Assembly: GCA_002383325.1 (NCBI GenBank)
Contig: DFYJ01000104.1
Span: 5,161-12,335 of the forward strand
From: Candidatus Aminicenantes bacterium UBA4085
GTDB taxonomy: Bacteria; Acidobacteriota; Aminicenantia; Aminicenantales; UBA4085
Direction: 5' to 3'
Length of the DNA stretch: 7,175 nt
Shown here: piece after piece, positions 1 through 4,686 of the stretch
Layout: the number at the start of each line of letters is the position of its first letter
Numbering within the stretch: the stretch's first letter is position 1
Position numbers and translations under genes: made by a program
Notes under the pieces: generated by a model
What the model was told of the DNA's origin: nothing
The model's database searches: none
The model's input: only the letters and a program-made list of their open reading frames with translations

Positions 1-851
1 CGCTGGAGGATTGCGTCAACGAAGGTTTGGAGGCGGTTGGGGGCGAGGTCGTGCTTCTGCGCGACGGCGGCGAGTTCGGCGGCCAGGCGCTCGTCGCGGA
101 AGCGGCGGAAGCCGGCTTCGATTTCCTTCTGGTCAAGACCCTGGCCGGCCTGGAGAGTGCGGACATAGTCGATGATGGTGTCGCGCTCGTCCATGAACTT
201 GGCGTCGGCCTGGATGAGACCGATGAGCTGTTCGCGGCTCATCTTCAGTTTGCCCGGGGCCTCGTTGGAGAACCGGGCAAGCAGGGCCATAATGTAGTCG
301 TAATCAATGTCGGCGGAGGCGAAGAGGACGAACTCGAAGTCGAGCTGATCCACGGCGATGTCGGTTGCGGCGCCGATCTTGCCCTGCTCAGCGCGGAGCC
401 GCTGAGCGGTTTCGAGGTAGACGCCGCGGAAGGCGTTGAGCTGATCCCTGGGCAGTAGCTGTTCGATGGCGGCTTCTGCCTCGGGCGTGAGGTCGGTGTA
501 TTGGTCGAGTTGGGTCTTGAGGCGCTGGACCTCGCGGAAGCGCTCGATGAAGGCGGCGCGGGCCTCATCGCCGCGTAGGGCGGGAACGGACTCGGGCTTT
601 GCTTCGAGCCCCTGCGATTGCATGAAGTCGTCGAGTTGGTCGAGCGCAGCCTTGAGTTTCTCGATGACTTTGGGGGCGGGCTCCACGAGCCAAATTTCGC
701 GGGCTTGCGTGCTGTTATCGACGCCGGAGAAAAGGATGACGGCGGCGTCTACGGCAGCCTGCTGCTGGCGAAAATCAAGGATCTGGCCGTGGGGTTTGGT
801 GGCGTTGAGGACGCGGTTGGTACGGGAGAAGGCCTGAATGAGGCCGTGTTG
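1..851 (-). pseudogene. hsdR: Type I restriction enzyme R subunit (HsdR), C-terminal fragment, 5'-truncated and running off the left edge
   Basis: Reading the minus strand from 851 down to the left edge gives about 283 codons with no stop. The protein begins QHGLIQAFSRTNRVLN, which is helicase motif VI of HsdR, the ATP-dependent translocase/nuclease subunit of type I restriction-modification. It continues with ATKPHGQILDF, then AVILFSG, EIWLVEPAP and later DFEFVLFASADIDYDYIMALL, all typical of the region C-terminal to the motor domains that contacts the methylase core. HsdR is normally around 1000 residues; the nuclease domain, Walker motifs and most of the helicase are missing here. A TAG at 854-852 lies in frame immediately before the first family-like residue, and the DNA beyond it (866-1089) codes for a thioredoxin on the other strand, so the gene is broken rather than merely cut by the window. 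The true C-terminus lies beyond base 1. No hsdM or hsdS is visible. Leucine codons are mostly CTC (about 22 of 32), unlike the CTG-rich genes to the right, which suggests a foreign origin. Family identity is confident; non-function is inferred. Confidence 0.85.
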
Positions 852-873
852 CTATTCGTATTCGTTCTTCCTT
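852..873. other. Junction between hsdR remnant and thioredoxin remnant
   Basis: HsdR-like coding on the minus strand stops at 851, and thioredoxin-like coding on the plus strand begins at about 874. The roughly 22 bp between belongs recognisably to neither gene. It carries the in-frame TAG (minus strand, 854-852) and a short ATTCGT doublet at 854-865. Both genes lose their 5' portions here. A deletion or recombination endpoint, the end of a degraded island, or a metagenome assembly chimera would all look like this; no terminal inverted repeats or target-site duplication are seen. Confidence 0.6.
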
Positions 874-1089
874 GTGATGGCTCCGATCCTGGAGAGCCTG
901 GCCAGGCGGCGGGCCGGAAGCCTCATGGTCCTCAAGATCGAGACGGAGAGCCACCGCGAGCTCGCGGCGGCCTTCAAGATCCAGGCCGTACCGACGTTCG
1001 TGGTCATGAAGGGCGGATTCGAGATGGGCCGCGCCTCGGGGGCCATGAGCGAGACGGACTTTTCGCTCTGGGTGGCATCCAAAGCCTGA
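874..1089 (+). pseudogene. Thioredoxin-family protein remnant lacking the CxxC active site
   Basis: From 874 the plus strand reads VMAPILESLARRRAG, then LMVLKIETESHRELAAAF and KIQAVPTFVVMKGG, ending with a TGA at 1087-1089. This lines up with the second half of thioredoxin directly after the WCGPCK site: the helix MIAPILDEIA in E. coli Trx, the beta strand, the GIRGIPT cis-proline loop (here QAVPT) and the final GA.S...L helix. The preceding N-terminal third, including both redox cysteines, is absent. An ATG at 838 opens a longer frame, but the residues it adds (MRPCCYSYSFFL) are antisense to hsdR and junction sequence, not thioredoxin. About 71 recognisable residues remain of a usual 105-110. 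Without CxxC it cannot act as a disulfide oxidoreductase. It is most simply a dead fragment truncated at the same joint as hsdR; a structural-only role cannot be excluded. Confidence 0.75.
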
Positions 1090-1107
1090 ATCCGTTTGAA
1101 GAAAAGT

Positions 1108-1137
1108 TTGACCGCCGACAAGCCCGTCGGCTAGAAT
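1108..1137 (+). promoter_or_regulatory. Sigma-70-like promoter for the solute operon, with dyad in the spacer
   Basis: TTGACC at 1108-1113 and TAGAAT at 1132-1137 are separated by 18 bp, close to the -35/-10 consensus. Transcription would begin near 1144, giving a leader of roughly 85-90 nt before the phosphatase ATG. The spacer contains a perfect 6-bp inverted repeat, GCCGAC (1114-1119) and GTCGGC (1126-1131), abutting both promoter boxes, as an operator could. The gene-free stretch 1090-1230 holds only this promoter and the hairpin at 1199-1219. Called from sequence match alone. Confidence 0.5.
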
Positions 1138-1198
1138 GGCCTGGGGGCAGCCCGAATCGCGGGCCGTCGCTCCCGCGCCTTCGGATGATGACGATTCC

Positions 1199-1219
1199 CG
1201 GATCCGCGCCGCGGATCCG
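1199..1219. repeat. Perfect 9-bp inverted repeat (hairpin) just upstream of the phosphatase start
   Basis: CGGATCCGC (1199-1207) and GCGGATCCG (1211-1219) are perfect reverse complements around a 3-base loop. Each arm also contains the self-complementary octamer CGGATCCG. The right arm ends 11 bases before the ATG at 1231, so in mRNA it would form a very stable stem over the place where a ribosome binding site is expected. There is no T tract, so it does not look like an intrinsic terminator of the thioredoxin remnant. It could modulate translation of the first gene or be a protein binding site. Confidence 0.55.
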
Positions 1220-1230
1220 CCGTCTCGCAA

Positions 1231-2058
1231 ATGGCCGGCCGAAGATACATTCTTTTTTCCGATCTGGACGGAACCCTGCTGGACGTCCGGACATTCGGAT
1301 TCGACGGGGCCCGGCCGGCCCTGGAGACGTTGCGGGCCAAGGGCATCCCGCTCGTCCTTATGACCAGCAAGACGGCCGAAGAGACCCTTGGCTACGTCCG
1401 GGTCCTGGCGACCGGCGAGTCGTTCTCCGTCGAGAACGGGGGAGCCGCCTATCTGGCCGTTCACCGGGCTCTGGCCCCGCCTCCAGGCTCGGTCGGGGAC
1501 GGAGAGTATTTCCGCTGGGATCTCGGGGTTTCCGTCCGGCGGTTGACGGGCTTCCTCCAAGCCTTCAACCGTTCGCGGGGGACGGACATCCGGACGTTCG
1601 GCGATCTGACGGTGGAAGAGGTCGCGGCCGCCACAGGGCTGCCTCTTGGGGAAGCGGACCAGGCCCGGCGCCGCCGCTTCGATCTCCCCCTGATCGTCCC
1701 TCCGGAAGATGGATCGGCCCTCGAGCTCCTGCGGTCTGAAGCCGAGGCGGCGGGCCTGGCCGTCGTGGGAGGGGGGCTGTTCCCGCATCTCAAAGGCCCT
1801 GCCGACAAGGGGACCGCTTTCGACCGCCTCCTGTCGCATTATGCCGCGTCCGGCGGGTCAAGGACGGTCGCTCTCGGTGATTCGGCCAACGATCTGCCTA
1901 TGCTGGCCAAGGCGGACTTAGCCGTCCTGATGCCGCGCCCCGACGGCTCTTTCGATCCGGGCCTGCGGGCCGCCCTGCCCCGGGCCATCCTCGCTCCCGG
2001 GCCGGGCCCGGCGGGCTGGGCGGAGGCGGTCCTCGACATCATCCGACAAGGGAGGTAA
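1231..2058 (+). CDS. mpgP: HAD-superfamily phosphatase of the mannosyl-3-phosphoglycerate phosphatase family (candidate MggB/GpgP)
   Basis: A 275-residue cytosolic HAD (type IIB cap) phosphatase. HAD motif I is FSDLDGTLLD at residues 9-18 (nucleophile Asp11, acid Asp13); motif II is MTSKT at 43-47; the ENGGA signature of the MpgP family is at 68-72; RRRFDLPL (148-154) fits the family's cap segment; the motif III lysine is Lys193 in ADKGTA; motif IV is GDSANDLPML at 216-225. Length matches the family (about 240-280). Family members remove phosphate from mannosyl- or glucosyl-3-phosphoglycerate, the last step of glycerate-linked compatible solute synthesis. It is first in an operon with a GpgS-like and a second glycosyltransferase, so the likely substrate is mannosylglucosyl-3-phosphoglycerate or glucosyl-3-phosphoglycerate rather than mannosyl-3-phosphoglycerate. 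ATG 1231 is the only start: the frame has a stop at 1189-1191 and no ATG, GTG or TTG in between. No Shine-Dalgarno precedes it. Its last codons contain the ribosome binding site of the next gene. Family call is firm; exact substrate is inferred. Confidence 0.88.
   Translation: MAGRRYILFSDLDGTLLDVRTFGFDGARPALETLRAKGIPLVLMTSKTAEETLGYVRVLATGESFSVENGGAAYLAVHRALAPPPGSVGDGEYFRWDLGVSVRRLTGFLQAFNRSRGTDIRTFGDLTVEEVAAATGLPLGEADQARRRRFDLPLIVPPEDGSALELLRSEAEAAGLAVVGGGLFPHLKGPADKGTAFDRLLSHYAASGGSRTVALGDSANDLPMLAKADLAVLMPRPDGSFDPGLRAALPRAILAPGPGPAGWAEAVLDIIRQGR
2051..2055 (+). promoter_or_regulatory. Ribosome binding site of the GpgS-like gene, inside the phosphatase 3' end
   Basis: GGAGG lies 6 bases before the ATG at 2062 and overlaps the final sense codons of the phosphatase, whose TAA is at 2056-2058. 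Ribosomes ending the first gene would clear this site, so the two genes are probably translationally coupled. Confidence 0.75.
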
Positions 2059-2061
2059 GAC

Positions 2062-3270
2062 ATGTCCGACTTCTACCAGGAGCGCGTCATCACCACGCTG
2101 CACATCCTCGGCGACCGCGGCTTTCCCAAGATCGAGGCCGAGCTGGAGCAGATCGGGAAGACCGATCGGACAACGGTGATCATCCCGGCCCTCCACAGCG
2201 ATTTCGTCCGTCCGGCCATGCAGGGCATCCTGGACGTCTACCGCGACGTCCGCTTCGTCAACCGCATCATCGTGGCCCTTGGCGGGGCCACGGCCCGGGA
2301 GATGCGCGAGGCCAGGGCGTTGCTCCGCGGACATCCTATCCCCTTCACCGTGTTGTGGATGGACAACCCCGGGCTGCGCAAGCTTTTCACCCGGCTGGAG
2401 GCGGGCGGGCTTTGGCTGGGCCCCGACGGCAAGGGCAAGTCCTGCTGGACATCCTTCGGCCTGGCCCTGGCCCAGGACGAAGCCAAGATCCTGGCCCTGC
2501 ACGACTCCGACATCAAGACCTTCAACAAGGAGATGCTGGCCCGGCTGATCTACCCGGTGGCCAATCCGAACCTGACGTTCCTCTTCAGCAAGGGCTACTA
2601 CGCCCGCTACACCCATAAGCTGCACGGCCGCGTTACCCGCCTTTTCATCCTGCCCCTGTTCAAGGCCGTCGAGAACGTCATCGGGGCCCACCCTTTCATC
2701 CATTACCTCAATGCCTTCCGCTATCCCTTGGCCGGCGAGTTCGCCCTGGACATCGACCTGACCCGGGTCATCCGGTTCCCGGGCGACTGGGGCCTGGAAG
2801 TGACGACCCTCTACGAGGTTTATCGCAACATCGCCACCAAGCGCGTCTGCCAGGTCGAGATCGCCGAGAAGTACGACCACAAGCACCAATCCCTGTCGGC
2901 CAAGGATGCCGGGGCCGGCCTGCACAAGATGGTCCTGGACATCTCGACCAACGTCCTCAAGAATCTGGCCGCCGAAGGCGTCGTCCTCAATTTCGGCATC
3001 CTCAAGACCATTCAGAAGAACTACCTCAAGGTCGCCGAAGATCTGATCGCCAACTACCATGCGGAGGCCATGATCAACGACTTTGAATTCGACCGCCACG
3101 ACGAGGAGACCTACGTCGAGATCTTCTTCAAGGCCTTTGTAGCCGCTTCGGACCGTTTCCTCAAGGAGCCGGTCGGTCCCCGGATGCTGCCCAACTGGAA
3201 CCGCATCACCGCCGCCTACCCCCGCTTCCTCGATGAGCTGAGGGACCTGGTTGCGGCCGATAACGAATGA
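2062..3270 (+). CDS. gpgS: Glucosyl-3-phosphoglycerate synthase-like glycosyltransferase (GT81)
   Basis: A 402-residue soluble GT-A transferase. The N-terminus MSDFYQERVITTLHILG resembles the DF.Q..ITT.H opening of archaeal and cyanobacterial GpgS proteins. It is followed by TVIIPALHSDF (38-48), the donor-side strand; GGATAREM (74-81); GPDGKGKSCW (120-129), the Gly/Lys-rich loop of this family; and the metal-binding DxD motif LHDSDIKTF (146-154, Asp148 and Asp150). GDWGLEV (241-247) and the HKH cluster (273-275) probably complete the acceptor and metal site. GpgS transfers glucose from an NDP-glucose to the 2-hydroxyl of D-3-phosphoglycerate, giving glucosyl-3-phosphoglycerate. Length agrees with GpgS (about 390-400). 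It begins 3 bases after the phosphatase stop, with GGAGG at 2051-2055 fixing the start. The neighbours supply a phosphatase and a second transferase, consistent with mannosylglucosylglycerate synthesis. An alternative is mannosyl-3-phosphoglycerate synthase (GT55), which I consider less likely from the N-terminus. Donor nucleotide cannot be told from sequence. Confidence 0.8.
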   Translation: MSDFYQERVITTLHILGDRGFPKIEAELEQIGKTDRTTVIIPALHSDFVRPAMQGILDVYRDVRFVNRIIVALGGATAREMREARALLRGHPIPFTVLWMDNPGLRKLFTRLEAGGLWLGPDGKGKSCWTSFGLALAQDEAKILALHDSDIKTFNKEMLARLIYPVANPNLTFLFSKGYYARYTHKLHGRVTRLFILPLFKAVENVIGAHPFIHYLNAFRYPLAGEFALDIDLTRVIRFPGDWGLEVTTLYEVYRNIATKRVCQVEIAEKYDHKHQSLSAKDAGAGLHKMVLDISTNVLKNLAAEGVVLNFGILKTIQKNYLKVAEDLIANYHAEAMINDFEFDRHDEETYVEIFFKAFVAASDRFLKEPVGPRMLPNWNRITAAYPRFLDELRDLVAADNE

Positions 3271-3276
3271 AGGAGG
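3271..3276 (+). promoter_or_regulatory. Ribosome binding site that decides the start of the third operon gene
   Basis: AGGAGG begins directly after the GpgS stop (3268-3270). It is 1 base from the ATG at 3278 but 7 bases from the ATG at 3284, so the second ATG is the better start. An upstream in-frame TTG at 3251 precedes this site and is not supported. Confidence 0.7.
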
Positions 3277-3283
3277 AATGTCC

Positions 3284-4546
3284 ATGGCCTTCAAGCCCTA
3301 CGAGTCGGCCCTGCGGGAGCGGGTCGCCGGCTGGATGCATCAAGGCGGCCCGATCGACGTCCTGGTCGGCATACCCTGCTACAACAATGAAGACACCATC
3401 GGCCTTGTGGTCGAACAGGTCGCCGCAGGCTTGAGCCGCGACTTCCCCGGCCTGAAGAAGGCCATCCTGGTCTCCGACGGAGGCAGCACGGACGACACCC
3501 GGGTCGCCGCCGAGAAGGCTGCCTGCCCGGCGGATGTGCGTCGGTTCATCTTCATCTACCGCGGCCTGCCCGGCAAGGGGACCTCCTTCCGGGCCGTCTT
3601 CGAGTCCGCCCGGCTGATGAAGGCCCGCTCCGTGGCGGTCGTGGATGCCGACCTGCGCAGCATCACCCCCGACTGGGTCAAAGCCCTGGTCGGACCGATC
3701 CTGGAGGACAGGGTCGATTTTGTCGCCCCGCTGTACGCCCGGCACAAGTACGACGGGACGATCACCAACCACATCGTCTACCCCATGACCCGGGCCCTCT
3801 ACGGGCGCCGGATCCGGCAGCCGATCGGCGGCGATTTCGGCTTTTCCGGACGGATGGCCGAGATCTACCTGAGCAAGGACGTCTGGATGACGGATATCGC
3901 CCGCTTCGGCATCGATATCTGGATGACGACGGTGGCCCTGGCCGAGGCGGGCCGGATCGGCCAGGCCGGGTTGGGCGTCAAGATCCATGACGCCAAGGAT
4001 CCCGGGGCGGATTTGGAGATGATGTTCCGCCAGGTCGTTTCCACCCTATTCTTCATGATGGGCGACTATGAGTCCCACTGGACTCCCGTCCAAGGCTCCC
4101 AGGATGTGCCGTTGTTCCCGGGCCTGGAGGGGCGGACGGATGTTCCGCCCCTGACGGTCAACGAGGGACGCCTGGCCCGCGAGTTCCGGGAGGGTTTCGA
4201 GCAGTTCGCCTCCCTCTACCGGGAGATCCTGGCTCCCGAGCACTTCGAATCTTTGACCGGGGCCTGCCGTCCGAAGGCTCCGGGCGAACCGGTCGTCTTC
4301 GGTCCGGAGCTGTGGGCCGGGATCGTCTATGACTTCGCCTACACCTTCCATAACTGGCTGCGCAACCGTCACCAGCTGGTCGCCATCATGCTGCCCCTCT
4401 ATTTCGGCCGCACCGCCGCCTACGTCGAGGAGGTCAAGGGCATGAGCGGGGAGGAGGCCGAGGCCGTCATCGAGCGCCAGGCCGAAATCTTCGAGGAACG
4501 GAAGTCCTATCTGCGGGGCAAGATGGCCCGCTGGGAAGGGCTCTAA
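3284..4546 (+). CDS. GT-A glycosyltransferase, candidate mannosylglucosyl-3-phosphoglycerate synthase (MggA-like)
   Basis: A 420-residue protein when started at ATG 3284, 7 bases after AGGAGG. A GT2-like fold is clear: VLVGIPCYNNEDTI (26-39) is the nucleotide-binding strand; VSDGGSTDDT (63-72) follows; LPGKGTSFRAVF (95-106) is the GKG loop; VVDADLRSITPDWV (119-132) carries the metal-binding DAD (121-123). Further on, RQPIGGDFGFSGR (178-190), FGIDIWMTT (208-216) and His235 in VKIHDAKDP match in order the EQPLGGE, DWGIDT and KAHR elements I recall from the GDP-mannose-using mannosylglycerate synthase of Rhodothermus (GT78). The helical C-terminal part includes FAYTFHNWL (351-359). No signal peptide or membrane segment. 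Being co-operonic with GpgS and an MpgP-family phosphatase, its best reading is addition of mannose to glucosyl-3-phosphoglycerate, as MggA does in Petrotoga mobilis. It could instead act on glucosylglycerate (MggS), be a glucosylglycerate synthase, or add a second glucose. Fold call is firm; substrate is inferred from context. Confidence 0.72.
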   Translation: MAFKPYESALRERVAGWMHQGGPIDVLVGIPCYNNEDTIGLVVEQVAAGLSRDFPGLKKAILVSDGGSTDDTRVAAEKAACPADVRRFIFIYRGLPGKGTSFRAVFESARLMKARSVAVVDADLRSITPDWVKALVGPILEDRVDFVAPLYARHKYDGTITNHIVYPMTRALYGRRIRQPIGGDFGFSGRMAEIYLSKDVWMTDIARFGIDIWMTTVALAEAGRIGQAGLGVKIHDAKDPGADLEMMFRQVVSTLFFMMGDYESHWTPVQGSQDVPLFPGLEGRTDVPPLTVNEGRLAREFREGFEQFASLYREILAPEHFESLTGACRPKAPGEPVVFGPELWAGIVYDFAYTFHNWLRNRHQLVAIMLPLYFGRTAAYVEEVKGMSGEEAEAVIERQAEIFEERKSYLRGKMARWEGL

Positions 4547-4580
4547 GCGCCCCGCGACGGGATCGAATTCATCCGCCCTG

Positions 4581-4598
4581 TCGGGATCTGTGTCCCGA
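4581..4598. terminator. Weak stem-loop after the solute operon
   Basis: TCGGGA (4581-4586) and TCCCGA (4593-4598) form a 6-bp stem with a 6-base loop, 35 bases past the operon's TAA. It could end or attenuate operon transcription before the next promoter. No T tract follows, so it is a poor intrinsic terminator and the call is tentative. Confidence 0.25.
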
Positions 4599-4609
4599 GC
4601 GGACGATCA

Positions 4610-4636
4610 CCGCCCGGCTTGACACCCTCCGGGCGG
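4610..4636. repeat. 8-bp dyad straddling the -35 box of the S9 peptidase promoter
   Basis: CCGCCCGG (4610-4617) and CCGGGCGG (4629-4636) are perfect reverse complements separated by 11 bases that contain the TTGACA -35 element. A regulator bound to such a dyad would compete directly with RNA polymerase; it could also be a hairpin in read-through transcripts of the upstream operon. Confidence 0.4.
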
Positions 4637-4648
4637 GATGACTATGCT
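4619..4648 (+). promoter_or_regulatory. Sigma-70-like promoter for the S9 peptidase
   Basis: TTGACA at 4619-4624 and TATGCT at 4643-4648 have an 18-bp spacer. The start of transcription would fall near 4655, leaving a leader of about 30 nt that contains the AGGAGG site. This makes the peptidase gene a separate transcription unit from the solute operon. Confidence 0.6.
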
Positions 4649-4674
4649 TTCGCCGCGTCCGAACGACCGGTCTA

Positions 4675-4680
4675 AGGAGG
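4675..4680 (+). promoter_or_regulatory. Ribosome binding site of the S9 peptidase
   Basis: AGGAGG lies 6 bases before the ATG at 4687. It fixes that start and argues against the alternative ATG at 4638, which is in another frame and lies inside the promoter. Confidence 0.75.
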
Positions 4681-4686
4681 CGGATC

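Noticed and set aside
27..458. Plus-strand open frame of 143 codons at the left end
   Set aside because: It is the antisense of the HsdR frame, which has clear family motifs; the plus-strand product resembles nothing and has no ribosome binding site.
838..873. ATG 838 as a genuine thioredoxin start
   Set aside because: The added residues are antisense hsdR and junction sequence, lack a WCxxC site and have no ribosome binding site.
1114..1131. GCCGAC/GTCGGC dyad as a terminator of the thioredoxin remnant
   Set aside because: Only 6 bp with no T tract, and it sits exactly between good -35 and -10 boxes, so a promoter/operator reading fits better.
618..1739. Plus-strand open frame of 373 codons
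   Set aside because: It crosses the hsdR remnant, the junction, the thioredoxin remnant, the promoter and half of the phosphatase in the wrong frame; its Arg/Gly/Pro-rich product is a GC-rich shadow.
3251..3283. Earlier TTG (3251) or ATG (3278) start for the third operon gene
   Set aside because: TTG lies within the GpgS 3' end and before the AGGAGG; ATG 3278 is only 1 base after AGGAGG. ATG 3284 has the correct 7-base spacing.
1918..3294. Minus-strand open frame of 458 codons
   Set aside because: It lies wholly opposite the GpgS-like gene and phosphatase end; composition is that of an antisense shadow of high-GC coding DNA.
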